From contig NZ_JAUZQF010000045.1 in the NCBI RefSeq assembly GCF_030718205.1, forward strand, positions 1 through 57,923: DNA of 57,923 nt, written 5' to 3'. The translations under genes were made by a program, and so were the position numbers. Source of the stretch: Nonomuraea turcica. GTDB lineage: Bacteria; Actinomycetota; Actinomycetes; Streptosporangiales; Streptosporangiaceae. The notes under the pieces were generated by a model that worked only from the letters and a program-made list of their open reading frames with translations, ran no database searches and was not told the DNA's origin. Shown one piece after another: positions 32,807 to 40,272 of the stretch; the stretch's first letter is position 1; each line of letters starts with the position of its first letter.

Positions 32807-33462
32807 CCGCCCCGGTCAGGGTGCTGATCTGCGATGACCAGGCGCTGATCCGCACTGGCTTCGCGACGATCATCGATGCGCAGCCCGACCTGGAGGTGGT
32901 GGGAGAGTGCGGGGATGGCCGCGCCGCGGTCGACCTCGCCCGCCGGCTCAACCCGGACATCGTGGTCATGGACGTGCGGATGCCGGTCCTCGACGGCATC
33001 GAAGCGACCCGCCTGCTGGCCGGCGCCGGGGTGGAGCATCCGGTCAAGGTGCTCGTGGTGACGACGTTCAACCTGGATGAGTACGTATATGAGGCGCTGC
33101 GCGCCGGGGCGAGCGGGTTCCTGCTCAAGGACGCCCCACCGGCGCAGCTGATGCACGGCATCCGCACCGTCGCGACAGGCGCCGCGCTGCTGGCCCCCGA
33201 GGTGACGCGGCAGCTCGTCGGCCGGTATGCGGCGCGGATCCGGCCCGCCGAGGGCACGGCGGACGACACCAGGTTGACCCCGCGCGAGCTGGAGGTACTA
33301 CGCCTCATCGCCGACGGCCTGTCCAACAGCGAGATCGCCACGACGATGGTGATCAGCCAGGAAACCGTCAAGACGTACGTGTCGCGCATCCTCACCAAGC
33401 TCGACCTGCGTGACCGCGTCCAGGCGGTGGTCTACGCCTACCGCAACGGCCTGGTGACCTGA
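32803..33462 (+). CDS. NarL/LuxR-type response regulator
   Basis: 219 residues. Receiver domain with acidic pair Asp11-Asp12, phospho-acceptor Asp57 (VVMDVRMPV) and the conserved Lys of FLLKDAPP; C-terminal LuxR helix-turn-helix (LTPRELEVLRLIADGLSNSE, ETVKTYVSRILTKL). GTG 32803 overlaps the kinase stop by four bases. Cognate partner of the kinase at 31652. Targets are unknown, the upstream protease gene being the first candidate. Confidence 0.96.
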   Translation: MTAPVRVLICDDQALIRTGFATIIDAQPDLEVVGECGDGRAAVDLARRLNPDIVVMDVRMPVLDGIEATRLLAGAGVEHPVKVLVVTTFNLDEYVYEALRAGASGFLLKDAPPAQLMHGIRTVATGAALLAPEVTRQLVGRYAARIRPAEGTADDTRLTPRELEVLRLIADGLSNSEIATTMVISQETVKTYVSRILTKLDLRDRVQAVVYAYRNGLVT

Positions 33463-33510
33463 GACACACCGCCTGAGAACCTCGATGGGCTCCGTGGCCC
33501 TGTTCGACCA

Positions 33511-33722
33511 TCAGCGCGCGGCCGTCGGCCCCGGTACTGCATGTGTACCCGACGAGCGGGCCGAGACGACGTCGAGTAGCTTGACGAGCCGATCGAGCTG
33601 TTCCGGGTCCAGGCGGCGGGTCGCGGGCGCCAGGGCACGCCGAATGTCGTCCTCCACGCGTCTGGCGAGTTCGAGCCCGGCCGGGGTCGAGGGTGGCACG
33701 GGCGTCACGCCCCCTTCTCTCC
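33511..33722 (-). pseudogene. C-terminal fragment of a MarR regulator
   Basis: VTPVPPSTPAGLELARRVED, DIRRALAPATRRLDPEQLDR, LVKLLDVV matches the end of the wing and the dimerisation helices of MarR proteins (TPAGxELxxR...LSPEELxxLxxLL). The DNA-binding part is replaced by integrase-derived sequence. Confidence 0.65.
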
Positions 33723-33762
33723 AGGAAAAGAGCTGGTCAGTGGGTACGGCGGGGCGGCGCGA

Positions 33763-33977
33763 GATGGGTGGCGGCGCTGTGCCGGAGTTGGTGGAGGTCG
33801 AGTCCGGCGTACTTGTCCACCAGCACGCGGGCGCGGTCGTAGCCGAGCCGGGCCCGGCCCGTGTGCGGGCAGATGTCTTTCGCTGCGCCGCCCTTGGAGG
33901 TAACGGGGGCACGCCGGGTGTCCAGGTCGAGGTCTTCGACGTTGAGCGCGAGAATCTCCGTTGCTCTGGCGGCCGTT
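33763..33977 (-). pseudogene. Tyrosine recombinase catalytic-domain fragment
   Basis: ATEILALNVEDLDLDTRRAP, VTSKGGAAKD, then ICPHTGRARLGYDRARVLVD and LDLHQLRHSAATHL. The HxxRH box is intact, but a piece between the first and second box is missing and the Tyr is lost (stop after PPRRTH). The sequence is of the same integrase class as the N-terminal stub at 16191. Confidence 0.75.
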
Positions 33978-34035
33978 TGTGAAAACCAGCCGTTACAGCG
34001 AGCGGTTGCTCGCGACGGCGAACGTCGGGTGGTTC

Positions 34036-34644
34036 TCAGAGGAGCGGCCAGTTGAGTAGGGCGGCGTCGGCCATCCCCTGGAGTTCATCGCGGCCGACGC
34101 CGCTCGCGGCTTGCACGGCGATGCCGAATGCCAAGGTGGTGACATAGCGGGCCAGGAGCTCCGGATCGGTCTCCGGAGGCAGGTCGCCGTCGTCGACAGC
34201 TCGCTGGAACCGCTCCCGGACGCGAGAGCAGCCGTTGTTGCGCCAGGCGATGAGAAGGTCACGGACTCCACGCCCGGAGTCGCTGGCGGCCAGGGCGCCC
34301 TGGACGCCCAGGCACCCTTGGGGGTGGGCCGGGCGGGTGGTGGTTCGAACGGTGCCGGCCAGGATCGCGGTGGCGACGCCGAGGGCGGTCGGCTCCTCCA
34401 GGGCCCGGGCCAGGTATGCGCTCGGGCCTTCGGTGTAGCGCTCCAGGGCCTTGCGGAACAGCTCTTCCTTGTTGCCGAAGGCTGCGTACAAGCTTTTGGC
34501 GGAGATGCCCATCGCCTCGGTCAGGTTGGCCAGACTGGCCCCCTCGTAGCCATGCTCCCAGAAGACCAGCATGGCGCGCTCGAGAGCGTCGTCGACGTCG
34601 AATCCCCGCGGTCGGCCGAGGGGACCGCTCTGTTTGATCGCCAC
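34036..34644 (-). CDS. TetR family regulator
   Basis: 202 residues: MAIKQSGPLGRPRGFDVDDA, then VFWEHGYEGASLANLTEAMG and ISAKSLYAAFGNKEELFRKA, the pattern of the AcrR/TetR_C_16-type regulators with a C-terminal HPQGCLGVQGA motif. Divergent from the SDR gene at 34739. The two 22-bp dyads at 34661-34719 between them are almost certainly its operators. Confidence 0.94.
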   Translation of the reverse strand: MAIKQSGPLGRPRGFDVDDALERAMLVFWEHGYEGASLANLTEAMGISAKSLYAAFGNKEELFRKALERYTEGPSAYLARALEEPTALGVATAILAGTVRTTTRPAHPQGCLGVQGALAASDSGRGVRDLLIAWRNNGCSRVRERFQRAVDDGDLPPETDPELLARYVTTLAFGIAVQAASGVGRDELQGMADAALLNWPLL

Positions 34645-34660
34645 CCCCGCAGCCTACCCC

Positions 34661-34719
34661 TTCTGCAGCGATCGCTGCAGAAGTGCTACCTTTCGACTTC
34701 AGCAGCGATCGCTGCAGAA
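34661..34719. promoter_or_regulatory. Twin 22-bp palindromes between TetR and SDR genes
   Basis: Site 1 (34661-34682) is a perfect 22-base palindrome centred on CGATCG inside CTGCAGCGATCGCTGCAG. Site 2 (34698-34719) is identical except for one base in the left arm. Centres are 37 bases apart. Site 2 ends 19 bases before the SDR start. Confidence 0.92.
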
Positions 34720-34738
34720 ATCGAAAGAGGTTATTCAC

Positions 34739-35488
34739 ATGGGACTACTTGAAGGTAAGACCGCCCTCGTCACCGGCGGCAGCACCGGAATCGGCCTGGC
34801 CAGTGCCGTACGGCTGGCGGCCGAGGGCGCACACGTGTTCATCACCGGCCGACGCAAGACCGAACTCGACGCGGCCGTCGAAGTGATCGGCTCAGCGGCT
34901 ACCGCGGTGATCGGCGACATCTCGAACCTGACCGACCTGGACCGGCTCTACGAGACGATCCGCAGCCGGGGGCGGGGCCTGGACGTGCTGTTCGCGAACG
35001 CCTCCGTCGCCGCGTTCGTGCCGCTTGAGCAGGTCACCGAGGAACACTTCGACACCCTCTTCGGTATCAACGTCCGGGGCACGCTGTTCACTGTTCAAAA
35101 GGCGCTGCCCCTGCTCAACGACGGCGCCTCGGTAATCTTGAACGGCTCTACCAACGTGGACGTCGGCGCGGAGGCGTTCGGCGTGTACGCGGCGACCAAA
35201 GCCGCCACCCGATCGTTCGCCCGGACCTGGGCCAACGAACTCAAAAGACGCGGCATCCGGGTCAACACCATCACGCCCGGCCCGACCGACACCCCCGGTT
35301 TGTCGGGGCTCGCGCCCGACCCGGAACAGGCCGCCGACCTCAAGCAGCACCTGGCCACACAGGTGCCGCTGGGCCGGCTCGGGCGCCCGGAGGAAATCGC
35401 CGCCGCCGTGACCTTCCTCGCCTCTGAGCAGAGCAGCTTCATCACCGGTTCGAGCCTGTACGTCGACGGCGGCCTGAACCAGATCTGA
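34739..35488 (+). CDS. Short-chain dehydrogenase/reductase (classical SDR)
   Basis: 249 residues: TALVTGGSTGIGLASAVRLA (TGxxxGxG), LDVLFANASVAAF, SVILNGSTNVDVGAEAFGVY with the YxxxK (YAATK), and C-terminal SSFITGSSLYVDGG. AAAGAGG precedes the ATG. NADP(H) preference is suggested by TGRRKTEL. Directly controlled, by inference, by the divergent TetR. The substrate is unknown; the pair looks like a stand-alone xenobiotic or quinone response unit. Confidence 0.94.
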   Translation: MGLLEGKTALVTGGSTGIGLASAVRLAAEGAHVFITGRRKTELDAAVEVIGSAATAVIGDISNLTDLDRLYETIRSRGRGLDVLFANASVAAFVPLEQVTEEHFDTLFGINVRGTLFTVQKALPLLNDGASVILNGSTNVDVGAEAFGVYAATKAATRSFARTWANELKRRGIRVNTITPGPTDTPGLSGLAPDPEQAADLKQHLATQVPLGRLGRPEEIAAAVTFLASEQSSFITGSSLYVDGGLNQI

Positions 35489-35499
35489 GTTCCATGGCC

Positions 35500-35808
35500 G
35501 CATATCCGGCAGGATTCAGGCCCAGATGTTCGCGCAGCAGGTCCAGTAACGAGGTGCGGTTGTCGACGGTGACGGTGTGCCGCTGCGCCGTTGACGGCCA
35601 GCGAAAGGCGGCCGCTCGGTGGCGTCTCGGCGGCGACGGCTTCCTCGGCCGCCCGCACAGGCGCCGCGACGGTGGACCCGCCCACCACCACGGCGCCGCC
35701 GACGCCGGCGGTCATGGCGGCGATGACCGTGCGCCGGGTCCGCTCGAGCGGTGATTCGGTGGGTACGGCGGCCGCATCCGAAGGTTCGGCCGGTATGCGT
35801 TCTTCCAT
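35500..35808 (-). pseudogene. 5' fragment of a Tat-secreted [2Fe-2S] aldehyde oxidoreductase subunit (PaoA/YagT type)
   Basis: ATG 35808 opens MEERIPAEPSDAAAVPTESP, a twin-arginine-like signal (RTRRTVIAAMTAGVGGAVVV), then SGRLSLAVNGA. After a one-base frameshift near 35590 the frame continues HTVTVDNRTSLLDLLREHLG. This is the start of the ferredoxin-like domain of periplasmic aldehyde oxidoreductase small subunits. The gene ends before any iron-sulphur cysteine. With the XdhA/PaoC remnant at 6881 it suggests a destroyed paoABC-like operon. Confidence 0.8.
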
Positions 35809-35915
35809 GAATCGCCCTCTCGGATCGGTGTAGGTCACGGGCAGGTGTCAGGGCCTGCTCCGTTCTATGGAGCCCCGCTGGGCCGGCTCGGCGAGGTCCG
35901 TGCTCTCGCTCCCGT

Positions 35916-35960
35916 CCGGGGACAGCCGTGCGCCGCTGGGCGACGCACGGCTGTCCCCGG
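35916..35960 (-). terminator. Perfect 17-bp inverted repeat, probable terminator of the SDR gene at 36028
   Basis: Arms 35916-35932 and 35944-35960 pair perfectly over 17 bases with an 11-base loop (35933-35943). It lies about 70 bases beyond the stop of the leftward SDR gene. Stem length and loop size resemble the hairpin at 2906-2948. Confidence 0.75.
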
Positions 35961-36027
35961 AGGCCGGTGAGCCTCCGGCCGGTGGAGCGCGGCCGGTCCA
36001 AGCTCCTGTGGTCGAGCGAGGCCCGGG

Positions 36028-36858
36028 TCAAGCAGCGGAGCGGCTGCCCATGGCCGCTTCCGAGACGTGATTCCACTCCTCCCAGGTCGCCATGCGCTGC
36101 GCGTACTCCTCACGCATCCAGTCGAGCAGGCCTGCGCCGAGGAAGATCCGCAGCGGCGGTTCCTCGGCATCGACGACCTGGAGGATGGCTGGGGCGGTCG
36201 CCTGCGGGTCGCCAGAGGTCACCCCGCTCCAGAACGCGGCCACGGCCTCGCGCACACCGTCGTAGACGGGCAGATGCTCGGCGCGCACCGCCGAACTCCC
36301 GCCCCAGTCCGTGGCGTAGCCGGTCGGCTCGACAATCGTGACCTTGATGCCGAAACCGCGGACCTCGCCGGCGAGAGCCTGGCTCATCCCTTCCAGCGCC
36401 CACTTGGACGCGTTGTAGATACCGACACCGGGGTACGCGAGCAGCCCGCCGACGGAGGAGACCTGGATGATGTGGCCCGAGCCCTGCTGGCGCAGATACG
36501 GCAGGACGGCCTGGGTCACCCACAGAGCGCCGAAGACGTTCGTCTCGAACTGGTCGCGCGCCTGCTGCTCGGTGACCTCCTCGGCCATGGTGAACAGACC
36601 GTATCCCGCGTTGTTGATGACGACGTCCAGCCGCCCGAAGTGGTCGTGGGCCGTCTTCACGGCCAGGTCCACGGCGGACTTGTCGGTGACGTCGAGCGCG
36701 ATCGGCAGGACGTTGTCGCCGTAGCGGTCGACGAGGTCGGTGAGGGTGGCGACGTTGCGGGCGGTGGCGGCCACCTTGTCACCCCGGCCGAGCGCGGCCT
36801 CGGCCCAGACGCGGCCGAATCCTCGCGAGGTTCCGGTGATAAACCAGGTACGAGACAT
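36028..36858 (-). CDS. Short-chain dehydrogenase/reductase
   Basis: 276 residues: TWFITGTSRGFGRVWAEAAL (TGxxxGxG), LDVVINNAGYGLFTMAEEVT (NNAG), HIIQVSSVGGLLAYPGVGIY with YNASK catalytic Tyr-Lys, and EPTGYATDWGGSS. This SDR subgroup (oxidoreductases about 275 residues long) is often paired with XRE/MmyB regulators, as here with 37133. ATG 36858 has GGAGCTC ahead. Confidence 0.94.
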   Translation of the reverse strand: MSRTWFITGTSRGFGRVWAEAALGRGDKVAATARNVATLTDLVDRYGDNVLPIALDVTDKSAVDLAVKTAHDHFGRLDVVINNAGYGLFTMAEEVTEQQARDQFETNVFGALWVTQAVLPYLRQQGSGHIIQVSSVGGLLAYPGVGIYNASKWALEGMSQALAGEVRGFGIKVTIVEPTGYATDWGGSSAVRAEHLPVYDGVREAVAAFWSGVTSGDPQATAPAILQVVDAEEPPLRIFLGAGLLDWMREEYAQRMATWEEWNHVSEAAMGSRSAA

Positions 36859-37132
36859 CAAGAGCTCCTAGAAGAAAGCTGGCCGGGCAGGCCGCGACAG
36901 CGCGTCTGCCCGAGGTGCTGATGGGAAAGAAGCCGGACGGCCGCGTGATGCGGTCCCAACGTGAGATCACTCAGGCACCGTGCTGATCGGCGCTGGTTCC
37001 CGTTCCGGCCGGGACATCGCCAAGCCTGCCGTTCGTGCCCGGGAACAGCCATCCGCTGCTTTGACTACCTTCCTTTTTCCTACGGCTGGCAGTGGCAGGC
37101 ACGACGGTTGCGGATGGGGCAAACTGGACAGC

Positions 37133-38032
37133 ATGCCAAGCCTCACTCCCTCCGGAGATGGGTCGGCTGCCGGCCTCGATCGGCGTGCCGAGCTCAGCGA
37201 ATTCCTGCGCAGCCGCCGAGCCCGGCTCAAGCCCGCCGACGTCGGCCTGCCCGACTACGGACGGCGACGGCGGGTGCCCGGGCTACGCCGGGAGGAGCTG
37301 GCACAGGTGGCGGGCGTGTCGGCCTCGTACTACACCCAGCTCGAACAGGGCAACAGCGCCAACGTGTCGGTGGAGATCCTGGACTCCATCGCCCGCGCCC
37401 TGCGGCTGACCGAAACCGAGCATGCCTACCTGACACACCTGGCCAAGCCCACCCGGCAGCGGGCGAACAAACCGTCACCGCGGACCCAACGGTTGCGCCC
37501 CGCCATCCAGCAGCTTCTCGACACGATGACGGACGTACCCGCGTACGTGTACGGATTCCGCATGGACATCCTCGGCTGGAACCGGCTGGCCGCCGCGCTG
37601 TTCGGCAACTGGGCCGAGCTACCGCCCGAGGAACGCAACTGGGGTCGGCTGATCTTCCTCTCGCCCGGCATGCGTGAGGTGTTCATCGACTGGGAGCCCA
37701 AGGCGAGCGGTATCGCCGGAATGCTGCGCATGCACGCCGGCAGCCATCCCGAAGATCCGCAGCTCGCCTCGCTGGTAGGCGAACTGTCGGTGCGCAGCGA
37801 GGAGTTCCGCCGCTTGTGGGCCGCGCACGAGGTGCGTCGCAAGAGCCATGGTGTGCTGCGGATGAACCATCCGCTGGTGGGTGAACTCACCCTTTCGTAC
37901 GAGATGTTCCCCCTACCCGACAACCCTGACCAGGTGCTGGTCGCGTACCACGCGGAACCGGGCTCCGAGTCCGCCACGGCCCTGCGGCTACTTGCCAGCT
38001 GGGGAACGGACGCGACAACACCGGTCGGCTGA
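37133..38032 (+). CDS. XRE-family regulator with MmyB-like ligand domain (paralogue)
   Basis: 299 residues from ATG 37133; an open frame upstream (from 36980) is promoter sequence. Helix-turn-helix RRRRVPGLRREELAQVAGVS, YYTQLEQGN; MmyB-like domain DVPAYVYGFRMDILGWNRLA and HPLVGELTLSYEMFPLPDNP. It closely parallels the regulator at 9422 in order and length. Divergent from the SDR at 36028, which it probably controls. Two such regulator-oxidoreductase pairs in one window suggests expansion of the module in this genome. Confidence 0.93.
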   Translation: MPSLTPSGDGSAAGLDRRAELSEFLRSRRARLKPADVGLPDYGRRRRVPGLRREELAQVAGVSASYYTQLEQGNSANVSVEILDSIARALRLTETEHAYLTHLAKPTRQRANKPSPRTQRLRPAIQQLLDTMTDVPAYVYGFRMDILGWNRLAAALFGNWAELPPEERNWGRLIFLSPGMREVFIDWEPKASGIAGMLRMHAGSHPEDPQLASLVGELSVRSEEFRRLWAAHEVRRKSHGVLRMNHPLVGELTLSYEMFPLPDNPDQVLVAYHAEPGSESATALRLLASWGTDATTPVG

Positions 38033-38189
38033 ACCCAACCGAGACAGGACCCGCCACGTCTCCCGCTTCGGGTTTCCACGGCGTCGAGCCGGTGCGGCTA
38101 CCGCGATCCGACAGCCGTCCGCACCCTGCCGGTGCAGCCCCCGAGGACAGCGTCTCGACGAGCAAGATCATCCTCATCGCCGGCACCTA

Positions 38190-38537
38190 ACCCTGCCCGG
38201 CTCGGTCCACGACCTGACCGCAGCCCGAACACACGACATCATCGAGGCACTGACCAGGGCAGACGTGATGACCTTCGCCGACAAGGGCCATCAAGGTGCC
38301 CGCGGCAGCGTGCGCACTCCGTTCAAGCGGCGCCGCTTCCGGCCGAAGCTGTCACGCCGGCAGAAGGCCGTGCACCGCGCCCACGCGAAGATCCGCGCCC
38401 GCGGCGAACGCGCGATCGCCACCCTCAAGACTTGGAAGGTCCTGGTCAAGCTGCGCTGCTGCCCACGCCGGACGACCACGATCGTGCAGGCCATCCTCGT
38501 TCTGCACTACGTCGAAGCCAACTACTACGAAGGATAG
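38190..38537 (+). pseudogene. IS5-like (DDE superfamily) transposase, 3' fragment
   Basis: PGSVHDLTAARTHDIIEALT, MTFADKGHQGARGSVRTPFK, and RAHAKIRARGERAIATLKTW end at TAG 38537. The middle DDE aspartate context (TFADKGHQGA) and final glutamate region (RGERAIATLK) are present; the first ~150 residues are missing. A tiny related scrap (KDVTSIADKG) occurs near 46360. Confidence 0.85.
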
Positions 38538-38687
38538 AAATGGCTCCAGGTTGTCGGAACTGGCGGTTTGACCTCACGTCGGAGCAGCTCAGGTGGCCGG
38601 TGTGGATCGCCGGCGCGAGCGGGGTGGTGGGCACCGTCGGCGAGGTTCGAGGTCGAAGCGCCCACCGGCGCGGTTCTTCTATGCAGG

Positions 38688-39125
38688 CTAGGCGCTTGTC
38701 AGCTGTGTGCAGAGGGCGTCGAGTGTGTTTGTGGCACGAGCGAGCCCGAGATGGTCGATGTAGTCCCGCGACTCGACGATCAGCCCTTCGCGGATCCGGA
38801 AGACGATGATGCCCGGCGCGGCCCAGCCCGAATCGCCGCGGTAAGTGAACTCGCCGATGACCACCTCCGGGTCGGCAGTGTGATGGACGCGTACATCCTC
38901 AACGCGAAAGCCTGCCAGGCCAGCCGGACCCGCCGCGGCGAAGTGCTGTCGGAGTGCTTCGCGGCTGAGCATCGGGGTGTCGCCGAGTGGGGCCATCGGA
39001 TGCCGCACGTCGGTTTCTTCGGCGTAGAACTCGACCAGCTTGTCGATCTGGTCGCGATCACCGTTCTGCAGCCGGCAGGCGGCGTCGAGCATGGCACGGA
39101 ATATGTCTTCGGGGGTTCGCATCAT
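38688..39125 (-). CDS. SnoaL-like NTF2-fold protein
   Basis: 145 residues: FRAMLDAACRLQNGDRDQID, FYAEETDVRHPMAPLGDTPM, VHHTADPEVVIGEFTYRGD, and IVFRIREGLIVESRDYIDH. A standard nuclear-transport-factor-2-like pocket protein. GGAAGGG ahead of the double ATG. Divergent from the TetR gene at 39243, with CGGAG dyads between them, so it is likely the TetR target. The ligand is unknown. Confidence 0.88.
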   Translation of the reverse strand: MMRTPEDIFRAMLDAACRLQNGDRDQIDKLVEFYAEETDVRHPMAPLGDTPMLSREALRQHFAAAGPAGLAGFRVEDVRVHHTADPEVVIGEFTYRGDSGWAAPGIIVFRIREGLIVESRDYIDHLGLARATNTLDALCTQLTSA

Positions 39126-39140
39126 GGTTACCCTTCCAAG

Positions 39141-39179
39141 CGGAGTCTTCTCTCCGAATAATACGGAGTCGAAACTCCG
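39141..39179. promoter_or_regulatory. CGGAG dyads between NTF2 and TetR genes
   Basis: CGGAG...CTCCG at 39141-39156 (6-base spacer) and the perfect CGGAGT-CGAA-ACTCCG at 39164-39179 lie back to back. Each second half is followed by AATAA. Candidate TetR operators. Confidence 0.78.
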
Positions 39180-39242
39180 AATAACAAGAGTTGGTCACCG
39201 GGGCCTGCGGGAGCAAGACTGCCGGGGTGGGAAGATGGTGGG

Positions 39243-39794
39243 ATGCGGAGCGACGCGCGGGCGAATCGGGACCGGGTGCTGGCCGCGGCCGAAGAGGTCT
39301 TCGGCGAGTTCGGCAACGCCGGCTCGACCGAGGAGGTCGCGCGCCGGGCGGGCGTCGGAATCGGCACCGTCTTCCGCCACTTTCCGACCAAGCGGGTGCT
39401 GGTCAAGGCCACGATCGTTCGGCACCTCACCCTGCTTGCTGAAACAGCGCGGGCGCGGGGCGAGGGCGGCGAGGCCGGGGCGGCGTTCCGGGAGACGTTC
39501 CGGGAGATGGTCTCAGGCGCTCCGGCGAAGCTCGCGCTCGTCGCGTTGCTGGAGGAGCCCGCCGACTCGACAGGCTCCGCTGATGAGGTGGAGGCTGCGG
39601 CCACTATGGTGCGCGAAGCCGTCGAGGAGTTGCTGTCCCGCGGCCAGCAAGCCGGTGAGGTGCGCGCGGACGCAACGGTAGATGAGGTCTACATGCTGAT
39701 CAGAGCGCTGGCCAACGCCCGGGGCGACCGGACCGTCGTGGATAGAGCGGTCGACATAGTGCTGGACGGCCTGTCCCCGCGGCGTTCCGGGTAG
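39243..39794 (+). CDS. TetR family regulator
   Basis: 183 residues: RSDARANRDRVLAAAEEVFG, STEEVARRAGVGIGTVFRHF, PTKRVLVKATIVRHL; the short GIGTVFRHFPTK motif is that of the SbtR/TetR_C_40-like group. It presumably represses the divergent NTF2-like gene through the dyads at 39141-39179. No other partner is near. Confidence 0.93.
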   Translation: MRSDARANRDRVLAAAEEVFGEFGNAGSTEEVARRAGVGIGTVFRHFPTKRVLVKATIVRHLTLLAETARARGEGGEAGAAFRETFREMVSGAPAKLALVALLEEPADSTGSADEVEAAATMVREAVEELLSRGQQAGEVRADATVDEVYMLIRALANARGDRTVVDRAVDIVLDGLSPRRSG

Positions 39795-39930
39795 CCACCC
39801 CGCGCAGTCTGCGCACCTTCCTGGTCCTGAACCGCAGCGGCGCCGGTGGGTCGGCCCTCAGGCGCGTTGCCGGCGCCCTGCTGCCCGTCGGCAGCCGCTC
39901 GCCGAACTCCTTGTCCTGCGCGCGGCGCTG

Positions 39931-40090
39931 CTAGGCGGCTTTCTGCTCGGCGAGGTGGCGCTGCCGCACCGCGGCCGCCTCGACCGGCAGCAGCACCGCC
40001 TGCTTGCGGCCCGGGCCGCGCCGGGTGAGGGTGACCGGCTCGCCGCCGCCGTCCTGCTCGATCAGTTCGGCCAGACGGGCGCGGGCGGGG
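39931..40090 (-). pseudogene. Phd/YefM-type antitoxin fragment
   Basis: ARARLAELIEQDGGGEPVTL followed by TRRGPGRKQAVLLPVEAAA matches the central Phd/YefM motif (xARxxLxxLVxxAxxGEPVxLTRxGRPxAVLVPxE). The N-terminal strand is gone and no toxin gene is adjacent, so this is a stranded remnant. Confidence 0.5.
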
Positions 40091-40239
40091 GCGGCTGGAA
40101 TACGCCCCCCACCTGGACAGCGGTTCAGCCGCTGACTTCGCTTGCCCATGATCTCTCGTGGCGCCGGCCAGTTCGGCTGCACAACTGACGAACTCAAGCG
40201 CTCCGTCACAGAGGAGCGCTCAGTGGAAATCGACTTGCG

Positions 40240-40256
40240 CCTCAAGCGGCTTGAGG
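40240..40256 (+). promoter_or_regulatory. MerR-type operator
   Basis: CCTCAAG-CGG-CTTGAGG is a perfect 7-3-7 dyad whose right edge is 7 or 16 bases before the two possible MerR starts. A TTGCGC at 40235-40240 could be the -35 element, giving the long spacer typical of MerR promoters. Confidence 0.82.
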
Positions 40257-40272
40257 TACCACAGTGGCCCCC

